The notes under the pieces were generated by a model, which was not told the DNA's origin, made no database searches, and saw nothing but the letters and a program-made list of their open reading frames with translations. Positions 38,575 through 46,244 of a DNA stretch of 49,453 bases are shown piece after piece (the first letter of the stretch is position 1; each line of letters begins with the position of its first letter). Source of the DNA: a virus; IMG/VR virus record IMGVR_UViG_3300046517_002077, positions 1 through 49,453 of that record, one strand, 5' to 3'. A program made the position numbers and the translations under genes.

Positions 38575-39406
38575 CTTTCATTTCCTCTTCTGTTAATGGC
38601 CCGCGAAGTAGTTCAAAGTACGTCGCGAGGCCGGTTTCCACTGGAAGTGAGTCTGGCACTCCAGATGGGATTCCGTTGGCAAGGTCGATCATCGCATCGG
38701 ATTTAAGCTGGATCGTGCGCTTACCTGCAAGGTTCTTGAAGCGAATGTAGTTCGGGAAGTATTGAGGGATTTTCGGCGATAGGGCCTTGCCTACGCCCTG
38801 GGGAAAGATTTTAGAAGTCTTGTCCGGAAGTTCCATATACTGCCCATGGCAAATCACAATGACGTTCGTTCCAAAGGAATCCGAAGTCATCATTGCTAAA
38901 GTATTCTCTACGGCGTCTTGGGCGTCGCCATAGGTAGCTCTAGGGTCCGAATCTCCTGACTTACCGACAGGAGTAAGTGGTTCTCGGAAGTCATACGCAG
39001 CGTCACAGAACCGGCTAAGCGAATCGAGGACAAGTATGCAATTCGTTCCCCATTTGGATGGAGCTCCAAGGTCAATTTCAACCCCTTCGGCAGTCTTATA
39101 TTTCCACCGGTCAAGCATTTTAAGGCCGTCAGCAAAAGCTCGCGGAGTTCCGTCAATGACTGGTCCAAGCGCAGTGTGCTTTCGTCTATCTCGTAGAGGT
39201 CTAAATTCGACATTGTCGATTTTCTCCGGACATTGTTCCATAATGAGTTTGTATAGGATATCAAGGAGGTTGTCATAGTCGAGAATGCGGAGTTTGTATC
39301 CGGCATTGACAAGACTTACGAGACTTCCGGTTTTGCCGCTTTTGGCGTCGCCGAGAAGGAGGAGTTTTGTGAATCGCTGGGATTTGTGCTGGGAGAGGGA
39401 GGGCAT
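38459..39406 (-). CDS. Sak4/RecA-like P-loop ATPase, 315 aa
   Basis: Start at 39406 (MPSLSQHKSQRFTKLLLLG), AGGA about 10 nt before. Walker A LLGDAKSGKTG (17-27), Walker B CILVLDSLSR (123-132) and a later NVIVICHGQYMEL fit Sak4-type single-strand annealing recombinases of the RecA superfamily. The last 38 codons (Pro-rich, ending QPIGKLTRR) overlap the Acb2-like gene in another frame. Neighbours (nuclease, SSB-like) complete a recombination set. Confidence 0.75.
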   Translation of the reverse strand: MPSLSQHKSQRFTKLLLLGDAKSGKTGSLVSLVNAGYKLRILDYDNLLDILYKLIMEQCPEKIDNVEFRPLRDRRKHTALGPVIDGTPRAFADGLKMLDRWKYKTAEGVEIDLGAPSKWGTNCILVLDSLSRFCDAAYDFREPLTPVGKSGDSDPRATYGDAQDAVENTLAMMTSDSFGTNVIVICHGQYMELPDKTSKIFPQGVGKALSPKIPQYFPNYIRFKNLAGKRTIQLKSDAMIDLANGIPSGVPDSLPVETGLATYFELLRGPLTEEEMKDDGQSPVPPGQPDPGTAADLRPAPSASRFQPIGKLTRR

Positions 39407-39522
39407 AAGTCGCAGTCCTTGTGTTGAACATCGCCGTACCTGAGTTCGTACTTCTGTTCGGCTAAGACAGGCTTGCCACATTTTGGACAAGTTGGGCCTA
39501 GCGAACCGCCAACGGATTCCAT
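39316..39522 (-). CDS. Small zinc-finger protein, 68 aa
   Basis: AAGGTGG lies 6 nt before the ATG at 39522. MESVGGSLGPTCPKCGKPVL carries a CxxC; KDCDLC gives a second, preceded by His (VQHKDC). So a treble-clef or ribbon zinc site is likely. The end is Ser/Pro-rich. It overlaps the nuclease gene by 25 nt and the Sak4-like gene by 91 nt. Confidence 0.6.
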   Translation of the reverse strand: MESVGGSLGPTCPKCGKPVLAEQKYELRYGDVQHKDCDLCPPSPSTNPSDSQNSSFSATPKAAKPEVS

Positions 39523-40514
39523 GGTTCCACCTTTTCAAAATCGCCAGCGAGGAATTTCTCGCGGACCTGTGGGCTCTTTGAGCATATCTTCCTGAACTTA
39601 CATCCTCCATACATACCGCAGGCGGTATCGTTCATAGGCCAGTAGTTGTTTTTCGCGAATTCCTCCGCAAGGGCAAACCAGTAATGGAGGTCATTGACCC
39701 ATTCGTCAATTTGATCCGGATTACGATAGGTGAATCCCCTCTCAAATCTAGAAAATCCAATCGCAACTTGAGCTGCATCGATAATGACACCCCGTATTCC
39801 GGTATTAAACAATACCTGACCCGCCAATGTATATAACGACATCTGGTTTTCTGGATCGAAGTTGTCAAAGTAGTATCCCTCCGGGGTTGTTTTGGTGGTT
39901 TTTCTATCCATGACAAATAGTTCGTCGTTGAAGGTGACCACGCGGTCAAGGTGGCCGCAGAGGAGATAGGATTGAGCTTCGTTATTTTTGACTATATATT
40001 TCTGTTCGCCAGCGCCTACTAGTTTGGTTGCATCGGCTTTCGGCCCCCAGTCTAGACTAAATCTGAAACTCAACTCACACCCGATCTTTCCGTTCTCAAG
40101 AACCACGGTTTTGGTAACATCGCGTTGGAATTTTTCAAGGTACCAGATAACAGTTCGCGTTAGGGTTTTACGGTTCTTGTAAGGGTTATCCGAGTCCCAA
40201 TCCCTAGTGCGAAGAAGAAGTTGCCTAACTACATCATGTAAAGCATGCTCATGTGAAGATTCTTCACTCATCAAAATTTCGTAATCGTGTAAAGCCTGGT
40301 GATACTCGATCCCGAACCTCAGATGAACATTATCCTCCTTCGGCTGCCAACCTTCAATCATCTGATAGTAATACAGCCTTGGGCATCGTTTCAGATATCC
40401 CAGACTAGTGCTGTCCCACGCATACTGTACTCGAGTGCCTGGGATGAACGGACTGTCGACACCAATTTCTGACACAGCTTCTGCCGAATCCGGTAAGCTT
40501 GACGATGCGTCCAT
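39498..40514 (-). CDS. PD-(D/E)XK nuclease, Cas4/RecB-like, 338 aa
   Basis: LKRCPRLYYYQMIEGW (about 41-56) supplies a Cys; GIEYHQALH follows; GHLDRVVTFNDELFVMDRKT holds the catalytic Asp and D-x-K motif; the C-terminus ACGMYGGCKFRKICSK has three Cys. Four Cys suggest a 4Fe-4S cluster as in Cas4 and AddB. It probably resects DNA ends for recombination or processes replication intermediates, with the ATPase and SSB-like proteins. Confidence 0.85.
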   Translation of the reverse strand: MDASSSLPDSAEAVSEIGVDSPFIPGTRVQYAWDSTSLGYLKRCPRLYYYQMIEGWQPKEDNVHLRFGIEYHQALHDYEILMSEESSHEHALHDVVRQLLLRTRDWDSDNPYKNRKTLTRTVIWYLEKFQRDVTKTVVLENGKIGCELSFRFSLDWGPKADATKLVGAGEQKYIVKNNEAQSYLLCGHLDRVVTFNDELFVMDRKTTKTTPEGYYFDNFDPENQMSLYTLAGQVLFNTGIRGVIIDAAQVAIGFSRFERGFTYRNPDQIDEWVNDLHYWFALAEEFAKNNYWPMNDTACGMYGGCKFRKICSKSPQVREKFLAGDFEKVEPWNPLAVR

Positions 40515-40516
40515 AG

Positions 40517-40777
40517 CTAAATCCCGCTTTTCTGGCCCTGCGAATTATCCATATCATCCGGCTTCGCTGCTTTGCGGAGAGTTTCAATCTCCCTTGTGAG
40601 ATACCAGCGAGCCTTCTCAAGGTCTTGGATATGATTATTCTTCTTTCCGCATCTGGATATATATTTAACGCAGCAGCCGAGGTTATATCCAAGTTCCCAA
40701 GCCTCGATGACTCGGATGGTTTCATATATGTCTCCGGCGCGGTAGTGGGAAGGATGGTTGACTGGATCGTGATCCAC
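40517..40777 (-). CDS. DUF3310 protein, 86 aa
   Basis: GTG start at 40777 with GGAGGA about 6 nt before; the frame is open farther upstream but this site decides the start. MDHDPVNHPSHYRAGDIYET, then GCCVKYISRCGKKNNHIQDL and KARWYLTREI, are the classic DUF3310 pattern of phage proteins linked to nucleotide metabolism. Activity is unproven here. It ends 2 nt before the nuclease start. Confidence 0.88.
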   Translation of the reverse strand: MDHDPVNHPSHYRAGDIYETIRVIEAWELGYNLGCCVKYISRCGKKNNHIQDLEKARWYLTREIETLRKAAKPDDMDNSQGQKSGI

Positions 40778-40880
40778 GTTTCTTCCTCCAGTTATACGAC
40801 GGGTCTTGGTTGACGCTGGAATCGCAATTACGACAACGGAGTTCATTGAAAGCAACTACTACATGTTCTGGAAATGTCAT
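40722..40880 (-). CDS. Small protein with CxxC, overlapping DUF3310, 52 aa
   Basis: GGAGG 5 nt before the ATG at 40880, formed by the last codons of the previous gene. MTFPEHVVVAFNELRCRNCD has one CxxC. The second half (RKKRGSRSSQPSFPLPRRR) is basic and shares 56 nt with the DUF3310 gene in another frame. The strong start signal supports translation. Function unknown. Confidence 0.55.
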   Translation of the reverse strand: MTFPEHVVVAFNELRCRNCDSSVNQDPSYNWRKKRGSRSSQPSFPLPRRRHI

Positions 40881-41083
40881 TAGAACCTCCGTTTCATCGG
40901 TTCAGGCTTTGCTATCAGCCCTAAGCCGATTAAATCCACCTTCTTGCCTTCGGCCTTAGTTGATTTCTTCCCGTCATCATACTCCCCTCGCGCTTTGCGT
41001 TGGTACGCGATGATATCGTCGATGTCTTGGTCAGAGAGTTTCAAGGGGTCTTCGTTCATCAGGTCGTCGAGTTCACGGGTCAT
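40880..41083 (-). CDS. Small acidic protein, 67 aa
   Basis: Starts MTRELDDLMNEDPLKLSDQD; GGAG 7 nt before. It ends KPEPMKRRF, and those last codons (AAACGGAGG) supply the ribosome binding site of the next gene (TAATG junction). Two other early proteins end in the same EP-KRR peptide. Helical and acidic N-terminus; function unknown. Confidence 0.65.
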   Translation of the reverse strand: MTRELDDLMNEDPLKLSDQDIDDIIAYQRKARGEYDDGKKSTKAEGKKVDLIGLGLIAKPEPMKRRF

Positions 41084-41274
41084 GAATAATCTCCTCTATG
41101 AGCGCGACTTAGGCCCATTTCATCGAGTTCATCTCGTTGTTGGTAGTTTGTGATTTCCCTTCGCATGATCCTGCGCAGTTCCACGCTCCACCCGTGTCCG
41201 AACCTCTTTTCAAAGAACTTAATATCATCTTCATAAAGATTCAGGGTCACCTTGCGTAGCGTCTCTGATGACAT
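41080..41274 (-). CDS. Small DNA-binding-like protein, 64 aa
   Basis: Start at 41274 (MSSETLRKVTLNLYEDDIKF). KVTLNLYEDDIKFFEKRFG followed by WSVELRRIMRREI has the beta strand and two helices of a ribbon-helix-helix repressor, though this is by eye only. It overlaps the 67-aa gene by ATGA and the 82-aa gene by 44 nt. Could regulate early genes. Confidence 0.6.
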   Translation of the reverse strand: MSSETLRKVTLNLYEDDIKFFEKRFGHGWSVELRRIMRREITNYQQRDELDEMGLSRAHRGDYS

Positions 41275-41479
41275 CTTTCGCCCTTTCTCTGTCCATGATA
41301 CATATCCCAACTTTCGTCTTGACAAGGCTCAAGCGATCCAAATCCTTGTCCCCAGATGAAACCCGTGCGGTATACAATGTTTGCATCAAGTAGTTATGGT
41401 CGTTGGTAGGGATTTCAAGGCCGATTTTGGCCTGCGCAGCGCGATACCAGAGATTCATGGCATCTTCGTGGGAGATCAT
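41231..41479 (-). CDS. Hypothetical protein, 82 aa
   Basis: MISHEDAMNLWYRAAQAKIG, then TNDHNYLMQTLYTARVSSG and DRERAKDVIRDATQGD. Helical. ATGA overlap with the previous gene supports expression. No domain recognised. Confidence 0.6.
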   Translation of the reverse strand: MISHEDAMNLWYRAAQAKIGLEIPTNDHNYLMQTLYTARVSSGDKDLDRLSLVKTKVGICIMDRERAKDVIRDATQGDPESL

Positions 41480-41787
41480 TCAATGGCTTCCACATGACTG
41501 GGCGCCAGGGACTTTTCAAGATACACCCACCATTCTTCATTTTCATCGATTCTTACCGTGAAAACAAATTCGTCATAGATGCTTGCACCATGCATTTTTA
41601 CCCCTTCTGGAAATGCCTTGGCGTTGAAGTTTCGATCAAGCTGGCGAGCCCTGTTTAGACGAAGTCGGTAGGTCATCGCAGCGGAACGGCTACCGATATG
41701 GATTCGCGATCCCTTGGCTTCTTTCAGCGCCGAATCCATTACGTCGTATTCTTTTTGGTACGAAAGGCGACTGGTAGACATTGTCAT
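41476..41787 (-). CDS. Hypothetical protein, 103 aa
   Basis: Starts MTMSTSRLSYQKEYDVMDSA. The middle SRSAAMTYRLRLNRARQLDR is basic and helical; the end VFTVRIDENEEWWVYLEKS is beta. Overlaps both neighbours by ATGA. Function unknown. Confidence 0.6.
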   Translation of the reverse strand: MTMSTSRLSYQKEYDVMDSALKEAKGSRIHIGSRSAAMTYRLRLNRARQLDRNFNAKAFPEGVKMHGASIYDEFVFTVRIDENEEWWVYLEKSLAPSHVEAIE

Positions 41788-41969
41788 TTCAACTGGTCCT
41801 CTCTGGATGGAGCCTCACGAATGGATTTCAATCTTGACGGTCCGAAAGAGATCGCGATACAGGAATTCTTAACCCGTAGTGTTTTGCCTACCAATAGTTG
41901 AAACATATCCCAAGCTGAAAGCTCGACAACAGTATCGCCAAAAGCACCAAAGGTATACCAATGCTTCAT
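41784..41969 (-). CDS. Hypothetical protein, 61 aa
   Basis: MKHWYTFGAFGDTVVELSAW, then MFQLLVGKTLRVKNSCIAIS. Small beta-rich protein, ATGA-coupled to the helicase stop. No family recognised. Confidence 0.6.
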   Translation of the reverse strand: MKHWYTFGAFGDTVVELSAWDMFQLLVGKTLRVKNSCIAISFGPSRLKSIREAPSREDQLK

Positions 41970-43414
41970 TTAATTCTCACACTGTCGATTTCGTAAAGCT
42001 CACGCCTTGCGCGGGTGGTGATAACATACTTCAGATTCAAATCCTGGTCATCGTCGCGACAAAGCCAGGGATCGAGGTGATAAACAACGTCAAATTCCAG
42101 TCCCTTGGCCTTATGCCCGGTGGTAAGAGTGATTGTTCCACGCTGCGCAAATAGATGCTCCGCGTGATCAATGGCGAGGCCGAGGGTCTTTCCAAACCCT
42201 GCAAAAACCTTCATACACTCCGCGATGTCGTTGGCGGTTTTGTTTTCGCGATCGAGTTTTTGGTTTCTCCAGTTCTCAATAGCCGACACGACTCCCGCAA
42301 GGGGCATGTCTTCCGAGCCCAGTCTGCGCATGATAGCAATAATCTTTGGACCGATTTCTGAACCGGAGACGGTAACCGAGCGTCCCGCTTGCAAAAGACG
42401 CATTGCAAGGTTAAATAGCGGGGCGTTATTGCGACAAATAATAGCCGCCCCGTCAGGGATCGTGGAGATATTGAGGTCCTTGAGGATTTCATACTTCCCC
42501 TCCTCTTTCGTCCATCGTAACGCTGGTGCTCTCCACCGTGCGGCTTCGACTATTGGCTTAGGACAACGAAAGCAGAGCGAGAGCGTAAACGTCTCGGCCT
42601 TGAAGCGATCCGTAAGCTCTTGCATCGATTTCGTTTTGGCGCCGCGAAAGGCGTAAATCGATTGCCACGGATCGCCAACCGCAATAAGCCTGCCTCTAGC
42701 GAGTTTGTCCAGCATGGAATGATTAAGTGGCGAAAAATCCTGGGCCTCATCGCCCATGACAAGGGGATATCTCGGGAATGTCCCTCCGAACAAAGTGGGC
42801 ATATATAGTTGATCGTTAAAGTCGATATAACCATCGAAGGCGGTCTGGATGGATAGGGCAAGAACTGCATCGATAAGGTCAGATGTAAGTTCGTCGGGTT
42901 TTTCTTCGAGAGCGGCATGCAATTGTTCCTTAGTGGACAAAGGCTTTACGTTCCGATACTTCCCTTCGGGAATATACCCCAGGGCCTTCGCCATGCCTAC
43001 GCCATTAACGACTTCCCAAAAGCAATCCCAGACCTCGCTAGCGGCAGCCTTTGGCATTTCTTTGATCATCTCGCGGAGGAGATCGGGCGTCTTTTTAGCA
43101 TTGAGATTGATCGACCTGCCAGAAGCCCATACGCGGTGGCCAAGGGAGTTAAGAGTCCTGATCGTCGTCGTTGAGGCAAACTTTTCCTCTGCCTCTTTGG
43201 CCACTTTCGTATTGAAGGCAAGGTAAAGAACCGGTTGCTGTTTAGAAACGGATTGGACCATTTCGAGTGTAGTAGTCTTACCTGTTCCGGCCAATGCGTT
43301 AATAACAAGATTCGTGTTGCATGTCTTGACCTTGGTGAGAATAGCATCTTGCTCCTCCGTGGGCGGAAGTCGCTTTGGCCCGGCCTTGATCAATGCTGAA
43401 AGCGGTTTATTCAT
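41966..43414 (-). CDS. UvrD/Rep-like superfamily 1 helicase, 482 aa
   Basis: The start at 43414 (MNKPLSALIKAG) has AGG upstream. Motif I NALAGTGKTTTL, Ia YLAFNTKVAKEAEEKF, II VMGDEAQDFSP, III AVGDPWQSIYAFRGA, IV LSLCFRCPKPIVEAA, V-VI TLTTGHKAKGLEFDVVYH and KYVITTRARRELYEID. All key residues are present, so it should be active. Smaller than bacterial UvrD (no 2B arms of full size). It probably unwinds DNA in replication or repair. Confidence 0.93.
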   Translation of the reverse strand: MNKPLSALIKAGPKRLPPTEEQDAILTKVKTCNTNLVINALAGTGKTTTLEMVQSVSKQQPVLYLAFNTKVAKEAEEKFASTTTIRTLNSLGHRVWASGRSINLNAKKTPDLLREMIKEMPKAAASEVWDCFWEVVNGVGMAKALGYIPEGKYRNVKPLSTKEQLHAALEEKPDELTSDLIDAVLALSIQTAFDGYIDFNDQLYMPTLFGGTFPRYPLVMGDEAQDFSPLNHSMLDKLARGRLIAVGDPWQSIYAFRGAKTKSMQELTDRFKAETFTLSLCFRCPKPIVEAARWRAPALRWTKEEGKYEILKDLNISTIPDGAAIICRNNAPLFNLAMRLLQAGRSVTVSGSEIGPKIIAIMRRLGSEDMPLAGVVSAIENWRNQKLDRENKTANDIAECMKVFAGFGKTLGLAIDHAEHLFAQRGTITLTTGHKAKGLEFDVVYHLDPWLCRDDDQDLNLKYVITTRARRELYEIDSVRIK

Positions 43415-43928
43415 TCCGTGCATCCTTAATCTTCTTCATCATCGCTTCGTCGTCTTCGTAGGGATACGTTGCGAGATTGTAAGGGACATTCCTAAGGTCT
43501 TCCCCTTCAATCTTCCTGACCTGGGGGTCGATATGTTCATCATACAAATCCCAGGCCTCACTCGGCTCCATTTCAGGAAATAACGATGAAACCATTTCGT
43601 ATTCGGCCCGGTTAGCGAGCCTATGCCCACGCGGGTCCGTCGCATAATCCTCTCCTATGTTCGCATACTTTCGTAAAGCCCATTCAACTTGCTCATGAGT
43701 TGATAATGCAAGCTCAACGTCAACACCTGCAACATTAGTATCCAGACGAGAATCAATATAGATAACTTGTCCATCATCTGATATTCCAGCACCAAAAGGT
43801 ATACCAGCCCTAAGCACTGGACGACTAGCCACATGCTGCAAGTAAGTGTCAAGCTGCACAAATCGTAGACGGAGTTGCGCCAGTTCGTCCTTTGGGCCCA
43901 GTCTGTCATCTATGTCTCCTGCGGTCAT
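43407..43928 (-). CDS. Conserved phage protein with HExxE, 173 aa
   Basis: ATGA-coupled start at 43928 (MTAGDIDDRLGPKDELAQLR). The middle has VIYIDSRLDTNVAGVDVELA followed by STHEQVEWALRKY, then DYATDPRGHRLANRAEYEMV. From memory, phage proteins with VHE..E.AL...Y..AH..A..AE are common but uncharacterised. HExxE is a degenerate metal-like motif, not a proven active site. Confidence 0.65.
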   Translation of the reverse strand: MTAGDIDDRLGPKDELAQLRLRFVQLDTYLQHVASRPVLRAGIPFGAGISDDGQVIYIDSRLDTNVAGVDVELALSTHEQVEWALRKYANIGEDYATDPRGHRLANRAEYEMVSSLFPEMEPSEAWDLYDEHIDPQVRKIEGEDLRNVPYNLATYPYEDDEAMMKKIKDARNE

Positions 43929-44275
43929 TTGCAAATAAATCCCTTCGGGTGAGGTTGATCGCAAGCTTCGCACCAATAGGCTCCGCTTGGCGCAGTCATT
44001 TCCCGTGCAAGGAATTCGCCTTTCATGCGTGTAAGCAAGGTCTTCCCAAGCTTATCGCTTGCCTCTTTTCGCGCAGGTGAGAATTCGTCGTTGAAGGTGG
44101 AAACCAGAGTTGACCTAAGCTCTGCGACGTGGATATCAATTTCAATCAACTTCTGCATCAAGGCGTCGAGTTTGGCATCAATAGACATCGGCGAAGTAGG
44201 CCTAGATATATCAACTACCTGCCCTGGTTTAACAAGTGCTCCATGGAGCAAGTTGATCTTCTCTTCTGAGTTCAT
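43925..44275 (-). CDS. Hypothetical protein with C-terminal Cys/His motif, 116 aa
   Basis: TGATG start at 44275 (MNSEEKINLLHGALVKPGQV). A helical middle (LDALMQKLIEIDIHVAELR) and a tail AYWCEACDQPHPKGFICK with CxxC, His and final Cys, a possible zinc knuckle. Function unknown. Confidence 0.6.
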   Translation of the reverse strand: MNSEEKINLLHGALVKPGQVVDISRPTSPMSIDAKLDALMQKLIEIDIHVAELRSTLVSTFNDEFSPARKEASDKLGKTLLTRMKGEFLAREMTAPSGAYWCEACDQPHPKGFICK

Positions 44276-44487
44276 CAGTGATACCATTTGGTTGAAGTCG
44301 CGAGTCTAGTCACTCGCTTGACCATTTCTTCGAGAAGTTGGCATACTGCGAGCCAGCCTTTGGCCTGCACTCGCGAAGGCCCGTCGGTGTCGTTGGTAAG
44401 ATGCCCTATCATTGCTGCTGCTTCTGCGGCTTTGCGTAGGTATTCAACGAGTTCAGCGAATTTTTCTCCTCGGGAAGGTAAACTCAT
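44275..44487 (-). CDS. Small helical protein, 70 aa
   Basis: TAATG start at 44487: MSLPSRGEKFAELVEYLRKA, then AAMIGHLTNDTDGP and VCQLLEEMVKRVTRLATS. Almost wholly helical. Function unknown. Both ends overlap neighbours. Confidence 0.55.
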   Translation of the reverse strand: MSLPSRGEKFAELVEYLRKAAEAAAMIGHLTNDTDGPSRVQAKGWLAVCQLLEEMVKRVTRLATSTKWYH

Positions 44488-44681
44488 TAGGAACCTACAT
44501 TCTGTATCGACATGGTATAACCCCAAGGCGCCATACCGCCATTAAGAAAGGAGCAATATATCATGGCTGAGTCGAAATCAGGCTTGGTCATAATGACTGT
44601 TCTAGTACCATCGTCAGGAAAGACAAATATGACTTCCCACGTCTCGACACCATCTAGGTCATTCTTACGGATCGTATGCAT
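44487..44681 (-). CDS. Small protein, 64 aa
   Basis: MHTIRKNDLDGVETWEVIFV, then DDGTRTVIMTKPDFDSAMIY and APWGYTMSIQ. AGGAGG inside the previous gene's last codons is its ribosome binding site. A small alpha/beta fold is likely. No family. Confidence 0.6.
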   Translation of the reverse strand: MHTIRKNDLDGVETWEVIFVFPDDGTRTVIMTKPDFDSAMIYCSFLNGGMAPWGYTMSIQNVGS

Positions 44682-44945
44682 CTATATCCTCCTTTTCATA
44701 GGCTCTACAGGTTTATCAAAGCCCATAATGGAACTAAGGGATTTCTTGTCGTCGCCCTTGGCAATGGTAAGATCATGGTAGCCTTCGGATTCGCAATAAT
44801 CTGCGTCATGTTCAAATACTAGGCCTACGCCTGAAGCAAGCATCTCCCACTCCGCCTCGGTGAGCGAATACTCACACCCACCGAGACGGATTTGATATGG
44901 AAATGCTGCGCCTTTATCGTTTCGACGAACGTACCAGTCGGGCAT
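44682..44945 (-). CDS. Small protein ending EPMKRRI, 87 aa
   Basis: Start at 44945 (MPDWYVRRNDKGAAFPYQIR) with GGAG upstream. GGCEYSLTEAEWEMLASGVG follows, then an acidic stretch with GYHDLTIAKGDDKK. It ends DKPVEPMKRRI, whose codons supply the next Shine-Dalgarno. Function unknown. Confidence 0.65.
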   Translation of the reverse strand: MPDWYVRRNDKGAAFPYQIRLGGCEYSLTEAEWEMLASGVGLVFEHDADYCESEGYHDLTIAKGDDKKSLSSIMGFDKPVEPMKRRI

Positions 44946-44947
44946 GG

Positions 44948-45052
44948 TTAACTCCAGATAAGCGAAACAAGTGCGACGATGAAGATAAACAAGGTAACTC
45001 CGCCTATAACTCCCCAGATGATATCCCAATATTCACGGTCCATGTCGGCCAT
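44948..45052 (-). CDS. Membrane mini-protein, 34 aa
   Basis: GGGGAG 6-7 nt before the ATG at 45052. MADMDREYWDIIWGVIGG continues as LFIFIVALVSLIWS: an acidic head and one membrane segment. It starts 20 nt inside the end of the secreted-protein gene. It resembles small phage inhibitors of host membrane processes in size only. Confidence 0.55.
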   Translation of the reverse strand: MADMDREYWDIIWGVIGGVTLFIFIVALVSLIWS

Positions 45053-45437
45053 CGCAGACTCCCCAGGTAACTTCTCCGCATAGCGCATCTATCGCGTAGT
45101 CGGTAGCGGATTGTTCCAACGCAGAGATTAGGACCAACTGCGTTGACAGTGGAGTTGAAGCTAGAACGTATACTGGCGCCGGCTCCCCTTGGGGACTTGC
45201 GGAAGGGAGGTTGCGCACGCTATCACTAGATCGTACCTTCCCCTCACCGGCATAAACTGGTGTAGATTTGTTCCAACTCAAGCTTGCCTTCGCCACGCCA
45301 TGACCGGCATACCAGCATTTCTTACCGTCGATTAGGCGGTAGTGGGATAGGCCGCTTGTCGGGCTGGATTGGCACTGTTTGCCCAGGGCTGGGCTCGCCA
45401 TTATCAGCAGCACTAGAATCGCTAGAAGTTTTTTCAT
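45033..45437 (-). CDS. Secreted protein, signal peptide, 134 aa
   Basis: GGAGGG lies 5-6 nt before the ATG at 45437. MKKLLAILVLLIMASPALG is a clear Sec signal. The mature part has SHYRLIDGKKCWYAGHG, a short motif also seen (from memory) in secreted Rhizobiales proteins. Further Cys at DALCGEVTWGVCDG. It may act in the periplasm. The signal-coding part overlaps the previous gene by 116 nt. Confidence 0.7.
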   Translation of the reverse strand: MKKLLAILVLLIMASPALGKQCQSSPTSGLSHYRLIDGKKCWYAGHGVAKASLSWNKSTPVYAGEGKVRSSDSVRNLPSASPQGEPAPVYVLASTPLSTQLVLISALEQSATDYAIDALCGEVTWGVCDGRHGP

Positions 45438-45786
45438 CTTTCCCTCCAAAGGTTGGCATACTGGCTTCAAGCTTGTCAATATGCTGAAGCCCCTCGTGAA
45501 GCTTAGCCTTTTCGGCTGCAAGTTCTTCAAGCATGGCAGTATGTTCGGTCACATAGTCTGCTGCGGCCTGCCGAGCATCGCTTGCATAGCGAGCAAAATC
45601 ACCCATGAGGTGGTCAAGGCGTTCGCGACGTTCGTTGATTGTGATCTTGCGCGGAGCCTTGGTAAATTGTTCCCGAACCGTTTCGCCAATATCCTCCTCG
45701 ACCGGCGGTAGCTTGGGCCTTGGCCGTTCGCGAAAGCCGGGAAGATCATCGTCGTCAAGGGATTTGTTTCGGTTGAATATGTTCAT
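45322..45786 (-). CDS. Coiled-coil protein, 154 aa
   Basis: AGGAGG 7 nt before the ATG at 45786: MNIFNRNKSLDDDDLPGF. The middle RERLDHLMGDFARYASDARQ and VTEHTAMLEELAAEKAKLHE form a coiled coil. The disordered C-terminus (SPGQTVPIQPDKRPIPLPP) is read through the signal peptide of the next gene in another frame. Function unknown. Confidence 0.6.
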   Translation of the reverse strand: MNIFNRNKSLDDDDLPGFRERPRPKLPPVEEDIGETVREQFTKAPRKITINERRERLDHLMGDFARYASDARQAAADYVTEHTAMLEELAAEKAKLHEGLQHIDKLEASMPTFGGKDEKTSSDSSAADNGEPSPGQTVPIQPDKRPIPLPPNRR

Positions 45787-45787
45787 T

Positions 45788-46114
45788 TCATCCTCCTATC
45801 ATGCCAAGTTTCTTCAAAATCTGCCTCGCGATGCTCCGGCTTTGTGGAGTCGCGACTGGCGCAGGTTTGCCATGCTTCTCGCGTTTGATAACCGGATGAT
45901 CGGTGGACCATCCATTCTTCTGGCGATGCGGGCCTGCTGCGTCGTAAACCGCCTTCATAGTCTTTCGACATTTATCTAGTCCACCGTCGCTGAAATCAAA
46001 CTTCATAATAATAGGCGGTGCGCCCTTAACAGGCATTTCCATATAAATAGCCTCGCTATCGTACCAGGTATACCGCGCCCATGGAGGGTGACCTGTTTTA
46101 GCGATTGTAGTCAT
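45788..46114 (-). CDS. Hypothetical protein, 108 aa
   Basis: AAGGAGATGAGAG upstream of the ATG. MTTIAKTGHPPWARYTWYDS, then APPIIMKFDFSDGGLDKCRK, and a basic end RSIARQILKKLGMIGG. AGGAGG at its own end is the site for the coiled-coil gene. Small alpha/beta fold; no family recognised. Confidence 0.65.
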   Translation of the reverse strand: MTTIAKTGHPPWARYTWYDSEAIYMEMPVKGAPPIIMKFDFSDGGLDKCRKTMKAVYDAAGPHRQKNGWSTDHPVIKREKHGKPAPVATPQSRSIARQILKKLGMIGG

Positions 46115-46244
46115 CTCTCATCTCCTTATAAATTCGCTTAGCTTTTCGATCGTAGTAAATACTAATGCAAATAGCAGAGATAAATAATATTATGGATATC
46201 CCATATAAGGTTACCTGAATTATTACTACCGTTTCTGGTTTCAT
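46098..46244 (-). CDS. Membrane mini-protein, 48 aa
   Basis: MKPETVVIIQVTLYGISIIL continues FISAICISIYYDRKAKRIY: one long membrane segment and a basic tail ending DDYNR. Adjacent ATGs at 46247 and 46244; the GAGGAG site favours the second. It overlaps the previous and next genes. Function unknown. Confidence 0.6.
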   Translation of the reverse strand: MKPETVVIIQVTLYGISIILFISAICISIYYDRKAKRIYKEMRDDYNR

